Made by a program: the position numbers and the translations under genes. The notes under the pieces were generated by a model. That model was not told the DNA's origin. It did no database searches and worked only from the letters and a program-made list of their open reading frames with translations. From the NCBI GenBank assembly GCA_030584025.1, contig CP129487.1, positions 558,001 to 622,000 of the forward strand: a stretch of 64,000 nt of DNA, read 5' to 3'. This DNA comes from Cyclobacteriaceae bacterium (GTDB lineage Bacteria; Bacteroidota; Bacteroidia; Cytophagales; Cyclobacteriaceae). Below are positions 43,148 through 51,792 of this stretch, one piece after another (position 1 is the first letter of the stretch; each line of letters starts with the position of its first letter).

Positions 43148-44674
43148 ATGCCTGAACAGATATTAATCCTTGATTTTGGTTCACAGTATACCCAATTGAT
43201 TGCCCGCAGGGTTCGTGAACTGAATGTGTACTGCGAAATTCATCCCTTCAATAAAATTCCTGAAATAACCAGTCAGATCAAGGGCATTATCCTTTCCGGG
43301 AGCCCATGTTCCGTTCGGGATGCAGGATCACCTGATGTAGATTTAAAGATTTTTAAGAACCTACCGGTTTTGGGGGTTTGCTATGGCGCACAGTTAATTG
43401 CTCATAAGAGTGGCGGCTCGGTTTTACCTTCTCAAATCCGGGAGTATGGTCGGGCTAAACTTACTACCGTTGATCATCACAACGAATTATTAAAAGAAAT
43501 TTCACTCGATACTCAAGTGTGGATGTCGCACAGTGATACCATTGCCTCCGTGCCCGATTCGTTTGAAATTATCTCCAGCACACCTTCTGTAAAAGTGGCA
43601 GCGTATCACGTAACCGGTACGCAGACTTATGGCATTCAGTTTCACCCGGAAGTAACCCATACGGTAGAAGGTAAAAACCTGCTACGCAATTTTGTGGTAC
43701 ATATTTGCATGTGTTCACAAGACTGGACACCCGATCAGTTTGTGGAAACTACTGTTGCTGATCTTAAAGAGAAATTAGGCAATGATAAGGTGGTTATGGC
43801 GTTATCAGGTGGTGTGGACTCAACGGTGGCGGCAACGCTTATACATAAAGCCATTGGAAAAAATCTGCATTGTATTTTTGTAGATAATGGATTACTGCGC
43901 AAAAATGAATTTGAGCAAGTGTTGGAATCTTACAAAGGCATGGGCTTGAACATCAAAGGTGTAGATGCAAAAGAAAAGTTTTATTCCGCCTTGAATGGAT
44001 TAAGTGAACCTGAAGCCAAACGTAAAGCGATTGGTAAAACGTTTATTGAAGTGTTTGACGAGGAGGCACATCACATTACCGATGTAAAATGGTTGGGGCA
44101 AGGCACCATTTATCCAGATGTGATTGAATCTGTTTCTGTGAAAGGTCCATCGGCTACAATCAAATCACACCATAATGTTGGTGGCTTGCCGGAAAAGATG
44201 AAGATGAAAGTAGTGGAGCCATTGAACACCTTGTTTAAAGATGAAGTACGCATCGTTGGTAAAACGTTAGGCATAGATCCATCAATATTAGGTCGTCATC
44301 CATTTCCGGGCCCTGGTCTGGGTATTCGTATTTTAGGAGAAATCACGGCCGAAAAGGTTCGGATTTTGCAGGAAGTTGATGCTATATTTATCGGTGCGCT
44401 TCGTCAACATAGTTTGTACGAATCGGTGTGGCAGGCAGGTGCAGTGTTATTACCGGTGCAGTCGGTAGGTGTGATGGGCGATGAGCGTACGTATGAGCAA
44501 GTGGTAGCGCTACGTGCAGTAACCAGCACCGATGGCATGACAGCCGATTGGGTGCATTTACCATATTCATTTTTAGCAGAGGTATCAAGTGACATTATCA
44601 ATAAAGTAAAAGGGGTGAACCGTGTAGTGTACGACATCAGTTCGAAGCCACCGGCCACCATTGAATGGGAATAA
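43148..44674 (+). CDS. guaA: GMP synthase (glutamine-hydrolysing)
   Basis: The start at 43148 (MPEQILILDFGSQ) gives 508 aa and fits the family; the longer frame overlaps the promoter. The glutaminase domain has Cys78 in GVCYGAQ and HPEV with the catalytic His. The ATP pyrophosphatase domain has the PP loop ALSGGVDSTV, and the dimerisation domain contains HPFPGPGLGIRILGE. It amidates XMP to GMP in the cytoplasm. It may be produced from a leaderless transcript. The next gene begins 4 nt after the stop. Confidence 0.97.
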   Translation: MPEQILILDFGSQYTQLIARRVRELNVYCEIHPFNKIPEITSQIKGIILSGSPCSVRDAGSPDVDLKIFKNLPVLGVCYGAQLIAHKSGGSVLPSQIREYGRAKLTTVDHHNELLKEISLDTQVWMSHSDTIASVPDSFEIISSTPSVKVAAYHVTGTQTYGIQFHPEVTHTVEGKNLLRNFVVHICMCSQDWTPDQFVETTVADLKEKLGNDKVVMALSGGVDSTVAATLIHKAIGKNLHCIFVDNGLLRKNEFEQVLESYKGMGLNIKGVDAKEKFYSALNGLSEPEAKRKAIGKTFIEVFDEEAHHITDVKWLGQGTIYPDVIESVSVKGPSATIKSHHNVGGLPEKMKMKVVEPLNTLFKDEVRIVGKTLGIDPSILGRHPFPGPGLGIRILGEITAEKVRILQEVDAIFIGALRQHSLYESVWQAGAVLLPVQSVGVMGDERTYEQVVALRAVTSTDGMTADWVHLPYSFLAEVSSDIINKVKGVNRVVYDISSKPPATIEWE

Positions 44675-44678
44675 GCTA

Positions 44679-46433
44679 ATGGCTACACGATTTATACTAA
44701 TTGTAATTGCAGCAACAATTCTCAATTGTCAGTTGGCAGTTGTCAATTTGGTTAACGCACAGGTTAATTACCAGCAACAATACTCCAATGCCAAATCACT
44801 TTTTAAGGAAGGCAAGTACAGCCTGGCAATGGAAAGTTTTAAATCATTGATTGCGTACGACAAAGAAAATCCGTTTTCTGAGTATGCTTCCTTTTACTAT
44901 GCGTTGAGTGCGTATCAACAGGGATATAAATCCGTAGCAAAAGACATGCTGCTTCAAATCCGTCAGTTGTATCCTGCCTGGGATCAACTGGATGAGGTGA
45001 GTTTATGGTTGGGTAAAATTCAATTTGATAATAAAGAGTACTTCCAGGCCATGAACCAGTTAGGGGCTCTGAAAAACCAGAAGCTTCAAAAGGACATTCA
45101 GCTGATCAAGAAGACGGGCCTGGCTTCGCTAACGGATGTACAAACGTTGATGCGTTTACATGAAGAGTATCCAAAAGATGCCATAGTCGGTGAACGATTG
45201 GCTGCAGAACTTTCTAAAAGTGGACTGGGAAGGGAGGAGCAAGAGTTGTTGGAAAAACTGGTTTCAACATTTAAGCTAAAAAAGTCTGAATACGTAACAG
45301 GTCCGCCTCCAACCATATTCAAAGACATATACAGTGTTTCGGTTTTGTTTCCGTTTCAAGTGAATACCCTGGAGCCAACCCTTTCACGCAAGCGTAACCA
45401 AAGTATTCTGGATTTGTACGAGGGTATGAAACTGGCGGTAGATACCCTGAAGAAGATGGGAATCAACATCAGCTTGCGCGCATACGACACAGATCGCAAT
45501 CCTGAGAAAATAAAATCGATTCTTGAATTGGATGAATTAAAACACACCGACCTGATCGTTGGTCCACTTTTTCAGGAAGAGAATGATGCGGTGCAGGAGT
45601 TTTCCAGAAAGAATAAAATCAACCTGTTTAATCCGGTTACCAATAATTTTGATTTGGTAAGTGATAATCCCTTTGGTTTTCTTTTTCAACCTTCATTGGA
45701 GACCCTGGGTGAGCAATCGGCAAAATTCATGGGCGAATTTCTGACCAATAAAACATGCATGGTGTTTATGGGTAATACCAGTCGCGATTCCGTGCTCGCC
45801 ATGAGCTTTTTGAACGCGGCACTAGACACAGACCTCAAGATTACCCAGATAAAGGGCTTTACCAAGGAATCATCAGGTGAAATTCTTAAAATTCTGGCTA
45901 CGCCAACTGAGTTTGATGAGTTTAAATATCCAACTCAATTTACGTTACCGAAAGATAGCCTGGGCGGTATTTTCGTTGCCTCTGATGATCCGCTTATCTA
46001 CACGAAAGTAATAAGCAGTGTGACCACGCGAGGCGACAGTGTGTTGATTTTTGGCTCGGAAAGCTGGCTGGATCAAACCACTGATTATGAAAAACTAAAT
46101 GCCCTGGGCGTAGTTATGTTTGCCTCTAACTTCACGTCACCGGAACATAATCTGTATAATTATTTCCTTCAAAAATTTACGCGAACACATGGCCGTACAA
46201 CCAGCACTTTGCCGTATACTGATTACGCAAAGATTGGGTTCGACTTTATGTACTTTGCGGGCCATATGCTTAAAAAGTACGGGGTGTATTTTCAAGGAGG
46301 ATTGAACAACGGTGAAATTCCCGGATACCTGACGGAGGGTTATGATTTTCAACATAGCCGCGACAACCAACATGTGCCCTTTATTCGTTTTAATAATGGT
46401 CAATTAGTACGGATTACACCTGCAGACAAGTGA
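44679..46433 (+). CDS. Exported TPR plus periplasmic-binding-fold protein (LpoA/branched-chain-binding-like)
   Basis: The start at 44679 (MATRFILIVIAAT) gives 584 aa with a signal peptide ending near VNAQ. Residues 25-190 contain TPR-like helices (NAKSLFKEGKYSLAMESFKS). From about residue 205 a type I periplasmic-binding fold follows (YSVSVLFPFQ, DLIVGPLFQEENDAVQEFSR). This arrangement resembles LpoA-type activators of peptidoglycan synthases, but also amino-acid-binding proteins; no ABC permease is nearby. The signal peptide is encoded by sequence with a repetitive CAATTGTCAGTTGGCAGTTG pattern. It is probably cotranscribed with guaA and the next small gene. Confidence 0.78.
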   Translation: MATRFILIVIAATILNCQLAVVNLVNAQVNYQQQYSNAKSLFKEGKYSLAMESFKSLIAYDKENPFSEYASFYYALSAYQQGYKSVAKDMLLQIRQLYPAWDQLDEVSLWLGKIQFDNKEYFQAMNQLGALKNQKLQKDIQLIKKTGLASLTDVQTLMRLHEEYPKDAIVGERLAAELSKSGLGREEQELLEKLVSTFKLKKSEYVTGPPPTIFKDIYSVSVLFPFQVNTLEPTLSRKRNQSILDLYEGMKLAVDTLKKMGINISLRAYDTDRNPEKIKSILELDELKHTDLIVGPLFQEENDAVQEFSRKNKINLFNPVTNNFDLVSDNPFGFLFQPSLETLGEQSAKFMGEFLTNKTCMVFMGNTSRDSVLAMSFLNAALDTDLKITQIKGFTKESSGEILKILATPTEFDEFKYPTQFTLPKDSLGGIFVASDDPLIYTKVISSVTTRGDSVLIFGSESWLDQTTDYEKLNALGVVMFASNFTSPEHNLYNYFLQKFTRTHGRTTSTLPYTDYAKIGFDFMYFAGHMLKKYGVYFQGGLNNGEIPGYLTEGYDFQHSRDNQHVPFIRFNNGQLVRITPADK

Positions 46434-46801
46434 TGGATTTGAGACAACTCTTAGCCTACTTTTTTCTTGTCATCATACTCAATGTGGTCTTCTTTCACCC
46501 ATTGGAAACTTTTCAATATGGATTTAAAGAACACGAGGAGGATCCAATCAACTCCATGACCGAATTTGTGGTAGAGGTCTGCCTTGATATTGAAGACATG
46601 CAGCCTGGAGATGAACGGGAATCTGAGTCTGAGCAGTTCAATGGTTTTACAAAACTCATCACAGTTTTCAATGGCGGATTTATTTATCGACTTCCACACG
46701 TGACATCTTTCCGTTCCCAAAAGCAAATGCCAAAACAAGAAATACTTTTTATCTGTAAAGGTTTCTTTGCCGTGTTTAGCCCACCACCAGATTTTTCATA
46801 G
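46433..46801 (+). CDS. Uncharacterised 122-aa protein with N-terminal signal
   Basis: The ATG at 46433 overlaps the upstream stop as TGATG; a GTG at 46430 is also possible. The first 20 residues are hydrophobic (LLAYFFLVIILNVVFF) and could be a signal or anchor. The rest is acidic (EHEEDPINSM, GDERESESEQ) and ends with FFAVFSPPPDFS. I do not recognise the family. The tight overlap with the upstream gene supports it as real. A 7-bp hairpin (46822-46841) after the stop might end the operon. Confidence 0.6.
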   Translation: MDLRQLLAYFFLVIILNVVFFHPLETFQYGFKEHEEDPINSMTEFVVEVCLDIEDMQPGDERESESEQFNGFTKLITVFNGGFIYRLPHVTSFRSQKQMPKQEILFICKGFFAVFSPPPDFS

Positions 46802-46878
46802 TATACACATGTATTCAATCCGAATGCTCTTGTCAGCATTCTGATCTAATCATTTTAAGTTTTTAATCACTTTTTACT

Positions 46879-47706
46879 ATGAAACAATTTCACAGTGTGT
46901 CACTGTTGTTGGCAATATCTTTTTATTCTTTTGGTCAGGTTGCTGATTCGCTTCATAAACAGCAATCAAAACATGTTAAAGTTCGGCATGCTGAACCGCT
47001 TTATATTGATTTAATCCGTGACCTTGGCGCACACAAGGGTGAACGTGAGTGGAACGTGGGTTTTGGTATGGTGGATAACCTCCGTTACGATAAATACATT
47101 GCGCTTGTTGAATATGAGTGGGCACCCGTCAACCGACTCGGATTGGAGGTTGAGCTTCCGTTAACCATCTACACAGCCACTACCAATGGTGCAAATGCTG
47201 AGAAGCCTTCCAATCGGTTAGAGTCAGTGAAAACTGCAGCTCAGTGGACTTTTCTTGTGTCGCAAAAACACCAAGCCTCGTTTGCCTTAGGTTATTTAAA
47301 TGAATTGGAATTTACTGACCTGAATACCATTAGCCGGTCGGAAGCTTTTAATGGTAATTTGTTCAATCCGTTTCTGGTGGCTGCCAAACGATGGGGCGAT
47401 TTCCACAGCCTTGTGTACACAGGCCCCAAAACCCACCTGGATTTCAAAACGCGAAAGTGGAACACCCGGTTTGAGTGGAATACAAGTTTCCATTATATGA
47501 TACCCGGATCACGTAATTTTATTGGAGTAGAGTTGAATAAGGAGTTTTTTGAATCCGCCTACGAAATGACCATCCGTCCTCAAATGCGACTGGTTATTCA
47601 CGATGCGCTGATGATCGGGATTGTGCAGGGCATACCTGTTTCAAAAGATCGTGAGCGGCTAAGTTCCTTCTTGCGGCTCATCTATGAGCCTCGTCATAGG
47701 CGGTAA
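46879..47706 (+). CDS. Putative outer-membrane protein with HAEPLYIDLIRDLG motif
   Basis: The 275-aa protein has a signal peptide (about residues 1-20, ending YSFGQ). A striking block HAEPLYIDLIRDLGAHKGER lies near residue 38 and continues EWNVGFGMVDN. After it alternating strands suggest a barrel (LRYDKYIALVEYEWAPVNRL, LVSQKHQASFALGYLNEL). I have seen this motif in Bacteroidota proteins without known function. No catalytic residues are evident. It lies alone in its orientation between an unknown small gene and another putative barrel protein. Confidence 0.72.
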   Translation: MKQFHSVSLLLAISFYSFGQVADSLHKQQSKHVKVRHAEPLYIDLIRDLGAHKGEREWNVGFGMVDNLRYDKYIALVEYEWAPVNRLGLEVELPLTIYTATTNGANAEKPSNRLESVKTAAQWTFLVSQKHQASFALGYLNELEFTDLNTISRSEAFNGNLFNPFLVAAKRWGDFHSLVYTGPKTHLDFKTRKWNTRFEWNTSFHYMIPGSRNFIGVELNKEFFESAYEMTIRPQMRLVIHDALMIGIVQGIPVSKDRERLSSFLRLIYEPRHRR

Positions 47707-47825
47707 CGGGCCGTGGAATCTGTTTATTTTTAAGGAGAATCTTACATCCGCGGGGTTACGGGGGCTATTAAACCCCCATTTATCCCCATAATTTTCTTAC
47801 TTTTACCTGTTATAGAAACTTTCTT

Positions 47826-48839
47826 ATGAGAAAAGGGAAGCACTTTTTTGCAGTTATGGGCCTGCTATTTTTTGGTTTTGCGGCCTTAGGTCAGGATGAC
47901 CGGAAAGATAAAACTGCGGTAACCTATGAAGAACTGTACGATGAGCCTTACTCCATTAATAAGCTCTTTGTCGGGTTTCAACCACTCTACGGGGAAATAT
48001 TCGCTACGAATATTAATGCCGGTTTTGGCTTTGAGGCACAGTATTTTCTTCAGGATAAGATGAACTTCAAGGCGCAGTTCAGAAAAACCTACAGTAAAAC
48101 ATTTTACGATTTCTCCCGCGACCTGGCACAGAAAATCAGCGATGTGGACAACCGCACCGAAGTGTACAACTACTATGAATTTGGTGGAACCTATCACGTT
48201 AAGGATTTTGAGTCCAGCTCGAAAACAAAAATGTTTTTATATAAAAACAGCTACAAGGGAAATAAGTGGGCTGCACGTGTTCCGTTGAATGCCGAAATAC
48301 CTTGTAAAGTGAGAAAAATTTATGGCGTGCGCCTGGGTGGTATTATTTGGGATAGCTCAACCGATATTAACCGCGCATTGGATGCACAGGACCTAACACA
48401 TGCCGATCTTCAGGATGCGGAAGGTGATGGACTTCCGGATAACATTGATGTATTCTCTAACATCGCCTCAAAGGGATTATATGTTGGAGGTTCCATGACA
48501 TGGATCCGCAACGTGGCGGTAAGTTTCGATAAATTTGAAACCGGTGTAGATGACCTTATTCTAACCACCTATTTCGATGTTCTCGTTTCACCCTGGATTT
48601 CATTGGATGATGTGGTCTATCAGGGTGAAGTGTACAGCATTGATGCGATTAAAACCAACAAGATTGGTTTTCGTGCCGGTATTGAAGGAAGATTTAACCG
48701 CGTATTAAGCTGGTCGTATGGAGGTGAGATTGGTTACCGCCCCAGCATTGATGGCCGCGGCTTTTTTGCCTTGTTAAAAATCAGCTTCCCGGTGTATAGC
48801 ACCAACCTCGATTACAAAGTAGAGGCATTCGGTAAATAA
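47826..48839 (+). CDS. Putative outer-membrane beta-barrel protein
   Basis: The 337-aa protein has a signal peptide (residues 1-22, ending AALGQ) and many short strands ending with FFALLKISFPVYSTNLDYKV. A segment DAEGDGLPDNIDVFSN near residue 200 resembles a thrombospondin type 3/calcium-binding loop (D-x-D-G-x-x-D). It is probably in the outer membrane. I cannot assign a function. The 119-bp gap upstream has a G-rich/C-rich hairpin (47760-47777) that is too weak to call. Confidence 0.65.
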   Translation: MRKGKHFFAVMGLLFFGFAALGQDDRKDKTAVTYEELYDEPYSINKLFVGFQPLYGEIFATNINAGFGFEAQYFLQDKMNFKAQFRKTYSKTFYDFSRDLAQKISDVDNRTEVYNYYEFGGTYHVKDFESSSKTKMFLYKNSYKGNKWAARVPLNAEIPCKVRKIYGVRLGGIIWDSSTDINRALDAQDLTHADLQDAEGDGLPDNIDVFSNIASKGLYVGGSMTWIRNVAVSFDKFETGVDDLILTTYFDVLVSPWISLDDVVYQGEVYSIDAIKTNKIGFRAGIEGRFNRVLSWSYGGEIGYRPSIDGRGFFALLKISFPVYSTNLDYKVEAFGK

Positions 48840-48847
48840 GCTAACTG

Positions 48848-50083
48848 GTGGCCTGGGATATTCTCATTCAGAATATTAAGGGACTCGTTCAGGTCAGAGA
48901 AAACATTTCCTTGCCGCTTAGGGGTATGGCCATGGGTGAGTTGCCTGTGTTGGAAGATGCTTACCTCGCTATCGAAGGCGATCGCATATCAGCCTATGGT
49001 GCGATGCACGATTTGCCTAATGAATCTGCGAAACAAATTATTGACGCAACCGGTCGTTTTGTTTTTCCCTCCTTTGTTGATTCACACACCCACCTGGTTT
49101 TTGCGGCAAGTCGCGAAGAAGAGTTTGTGATGAAAATAAAGGGGGCAAGCTATGAACAGATTGCTGCCGCTGGTGGTGGAATTTTAAACTCAGCCAAAAA
49201 ACTTCAGCAAATTTCAGAGGAGGAATTGTTTGAACGTTCACTGGTGCGTGCGCATGAAATTATTCGGCTGGGTACAGGCGTAGTAGAAATTAAAAGCGGA
49301 TATGGATTGACACTGCGTGATGAATTGAAGATGCTTCGCGTGGCCAGGCGCATTGGAGCAGAGACACCACTTAAAGTAAGAACTACGTTTCTGGGTGCCC
49401 ATGCTGTTCCAAAAGAATTGACAAAGCAGGAGTACATTAAACAAATACTCGAAGAGATGATTCCAGCTGTTGCCGAAGAGAATCTGGCCGATTACATCGA
49501 TGTTTTCTGTGAACAAGGATTTTTCTCACCTGAAGAAACGGAACAAATTGTTGAACGCGGAAAAGCGTTTGGTATGAAACCCCGCATTCACGCCAATCAA
49601 CTTCATCGCTCAGGCGGGGTACAAGTAGGGGTAAAGACGGGCGCATTAAGTGTAGACCACCTGGAAAATATTGGTGAGGAGGAGATTGAATTGCTCAAGG
49701 CAAGTGATGTGATGCCAACCGCGTTACCGGGTGCGGCTTTTTTTCTGAGCTTACCTTTTCCGCCTGCCCGCAAGATGATTGAAGCTGGCTTACCATTGGC
49801 TATTGCGTCAGACTATAACCCAGGAAGCTCGCCCTCCGGCAACATGGCACAAATGGTTGCACTGGCTTGTATTAAAATGAAACTGACACCTGAAGAAGCC
49901 ATAAATGCAGCAACCCTTAATACAGCATGCACATTGGAATTATCCGATCAGTACGGAAGTATCACGAAAGGAAAAATAGCCAATGTGTTTATTACCAAAC
50001 CTATTCCTTCTGTTGCTTACCTTCCATATGCATTTGGTAGTAACGTAGTGGATACGGTAATCCTAAATGGCAAAGTCGTATAG
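48848..50083 (+). CDS. hutI: Imidazolonepropionase
   Basis: The 411-aa amidohydrolase starts at a GTG (48848). The metal-binding His80 and His82 lie in FPSFVDSHTHLVFA, later His in NQLHRSGG, and Asp in IASDYNPGSSPSG. It opens the imidazolone ring to N-formimino-L-glutamate in histidine breakdown. The usual partners hutH, hutU and the formiminotransferase are not in this window, so the pathway genes are dispersed here. Confidence 0.95.
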   Translation: MAWDILIQNIKGLVQVRENISLPLRGMAMGELPVLEDAYLAIEGDRISAYGAMHDLPNESAKQIIDATGRFVFPSFVDSHTHLVFAASREEEFVMKIKGASYEQIAAAGGGILNSAKKLQQISEEELFERSLVRAHEIIRLGTGVVEIKSGYGLTLRDELKMLRVARRIGAETPLKVRTTFLGAHAVPKELTKQEYIKQILEEMIPAVAEENLADYIDVFCEQGFFSPEETEQIVERGKAFGMKPRIHANQLHRSGGVQVGVKTGALSVDHLENIGEEEIELLKASDVMPTALPGAAFFLSLPFPPARKMIEAGLPLAIASDYNPGSSPSGNMAQMVALACIKMKLTPEEAINAATLNTACTLELSDQYGSITKGKIANVFITKPIPSVAYLPYAFGSNVVDTVILNGKVV

Positions 50084-50120
50084 TCTACCCAAATGACTCA
50101 AATCCAAACACCTAATTCTA

Positions 50121-50525
50121 CTACGGTTTTCTTACCTCAACGGAGAATGTGATGGTACTGCTTATAGAGGCAGCTACCGAGCAATATTTTTCCAGCGATA
50201 GCGCTGCCACTTTGTTCAGCTCCTCTTCCTCAACATCGGGAGAGGTGATGATGTATTTGCAATGAATGTCGGTGAACCTGCGAGGGGTTTCATCCCTGCG
50301 GGTGCCCGTGGTTTCGATCACAAAGTCGGTTATGGTCTTTTTTCTTTTTTTAAGAATAAGTACGATATCCACCGCGCCACATCCGGCTACCGATGAAAGC
50401 AAAAGTTCAGTGGGTGATTGTGCTTGCTTTTTATCGGCTGAGCGCATATCCATCCGTACGGCATGTCCTGCCGCATTGGTGGCTTCATACACCTCATCTT
50501 CAAGCATTCGGGTAACTATTTTCAT
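50121..50525 (-). CDS. OsmC/Ohr-family protein
   Basis: The 134-aa protein has the two conserved Cys: Cys49 in SSVAGCGAVD and Cys115 in LEKYCSVAASI. This pair reduces organic hydroperoxides in OsmC and Ohr enzymes. It is closer to the YhfA-like OsmC subgroup, whose physiological substrate is not settled. It is a cytoplasmic homodimer by family. The gene is divergent from apt, with the two starts 70 nt apart. Confidence 0.9.
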   Translation of the reverse strand: MKIVTRMLEDEVYEATNAAGHAVRMDMRSADKKQAQSPTELLLSSVAGCGAVDIVLILKKRKKTITDFVIETTGTRRDETPRRFTDIHCKYIITSPDVEEEELNKVAALSLEKYCSVAASISSTITFSVEVRKP

Positions 50526-50565
50526 AGACAGGAACGTTATTGTTTTAATTATGTAGGTACTCCTT

Positions 50566-50573
50566 TATTTTTG
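50566..50573 (+). promoter_or_regulatory. -7 element of apt
   Basis: TATTTTTG matches the consensus and lies 21 nt before the apt ATG. The nearest TTG is at 50540-50542, 23 nt upstream, which is slightly long. Confidence 0.6.
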
Positions 50574-50594
50574 GCAAGTTATAAAAATCCACCG

Positions 50595-51128
50595 ATGACG
50601 CTCGAGCAAAGAATAAAAGCAAGCATTCGCGATGTTCAGGATTATCCCAAGCCGGGTATTGTGTTTAAGGATATCACCCCTGTGCTGTCAAACCCCGAAC
50701 TATTTCGGGAAGTTGTGAAAGAAATGGCTGATCATTTTCGCAGCAGAAAGATTGACGCCATTGCTGCTGTGGAGGCCCGTGGCTTCATTTTGGGAGGCAT
50801 TTTAGCGCATGAGTTGGGTTGTAGCTTTTTACCGGTGCGGAAAGTGGGGAAGCTTCCGTACACAACACTTTCAGAGAAGTACACCCTGGAGTATGGCACT
50901 GCGGCCATTGAAATGCATGTGGATGCCGTAAAACGAGGATGGAATGTGCTGATTCACGATGATCTGTTGGCCACGGGTGGAACAGCCGGTGCTGCTGGCC
51001 GTTTGGTAAAGCAATCGGGTGGGGTGGTAGCCGGATTTTCTTTCCTGATTAATTTGTCTTTTTTACCCGGGTACACCCTTCTTGAACAAGAATTTGGTAT
51101 TCAGCCTGATTGTTTGGTTACATATTAA
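50595..51128 (+). CDS. apt: Adenine phosphoribosyltransferase
   Basis: The start at 50595 (MTLEQRIKASIRD) gives 177 aa, the normal length; the longer frame overlaps the promoter and the divergent gene. The core shows DYPKPGIVFKDITPVLSNP, AVEARGFILGG and the PRPP loop VLIHDDLLATGGTAGAA. It salvages adenine to AMP in the cytoplasm. The PRPP-loop carries His where Val or Val/Ile is usual (VLIHDDLL), a minor change. The LON-domain gene follows after 29 nt. Confidence 0.95.
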   Translation: MTLEQRIKASIRDVQDYPKPGIVFKDITPVLSNPELFREVVKEMADHFRSRKIDAIAAVEARGFILGGILAHELGCSFLPVRKVGKLPYTTLSEKYTLEYGTAAIEMHVDAVKRGWNVLIHDDLLATGGTAGAAGRLVKQSGGVVAGFSFLINLSFLPGYTLLEQEFGIQPDCLVTY

Positions 51129-51157
51129 CCATTCAGGGAGTTAAGTGTTAAAGCATT

Positions 51158-51745
51158 ATGGCTCGCATAACCACCATTCCCATGTTTCCGCTTTCGCTTT
51201 TGCCGCTACCGGGTGAATTGGTGCCGTTGCATATTTTCGAGCCCCGGTATAAGCAACTTTTGGAAGATGCCGAAAACGCAGATATTCATTTTGGTATTTA
51301 TTTCAACAATACCATTAACGAAGAGAAGATCGGTTCATTGATGAAGTTGGAGAGTGTAATCAAGCGTTATCCCGGTGGCGAGTCGGATATTATTGTGAAG
51401 TGCCTGGATAATTTCTATTTGCATAAACTGTATCGCACATTTAAGTCGAAGTTGTACCCGGGTGGAGAAATTACCTGCTGGGAGACTGATCATCACGCGT
51501 TACCGGGCGCCAGACTAAGCGAGCAGTTCAGGGATTACTTACAGAAACGAAAAATCACCAGGCATGAAGCCTTTTTTAATGTGTTCTCAATAGCGCAAGA
51601 ACTGCACCTGGATATTCAGGAGCGATATAAATTACTCACCGAGGAAGAGCATGGTAGAGAAAAGTTTTTATTGTCAAAAATAAAGTTTCAGCTTCACGTA
51701 CTTCAGCGCGAAGAAATCAGCAAGGACTCGTATCATTTAAACTAA
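51158..51745 (+). CDS. LON substrate-binding domain protein
   Basis: The 195-aa protein has the N-terminal domain pattern of Lon protease (IPMFPLSLLPLPGELVPLHI, then FEPRYKQLLEDA) but no ATPase or protease part. Such free-standing LON domains occur widely and may deliver or recognise substrates. The function is not established. It is downstream of apt and ends at a bidirectional terminator. Confidence 0.88.
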   Translation: MARITTIPMFPLSLLPLPGELVPLHIFEPRYKQLLEDAENADIHFGIYFNNTINEEKIGSLMKLESVIKRYPGGESDIIVKCLDNFYLHKLYRTFKSKLYPGGEITCWETDHHALPGARLSEQFRDYLQKRKITRHEAFFNVFSIAQELHLDIQERYKLLTEEEHGREKFLLSKIKFQLHVLQREEISKDSYHLN

Positions 51746-51776
51746 AAAAGGCTACCCGTTCGGGGTAGCCTTTTAA
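51744..51776. terminator. Bidirectional rho-independent terminator
   Basis: AAAAGGCTACCC (51746-51757) and GGGTAGCCTTTT (51763-51774) form a 12-bp stem with a GTTCG loop. T-rich runs follow on both strands (TTTT on plus, TTTTTT on minus). It serves the LON-domain gene and the convergent M16 protease gene. Confidence 0.9.
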
Positions 51777-51792
51777 CCCAACGTTCAGGAGA

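Noticed and set aside
47760..47777. GGGGG/CCCCC hairpin as a terminator
   Set aside because: Only five pairs, an 8-nt loop and no T-run.
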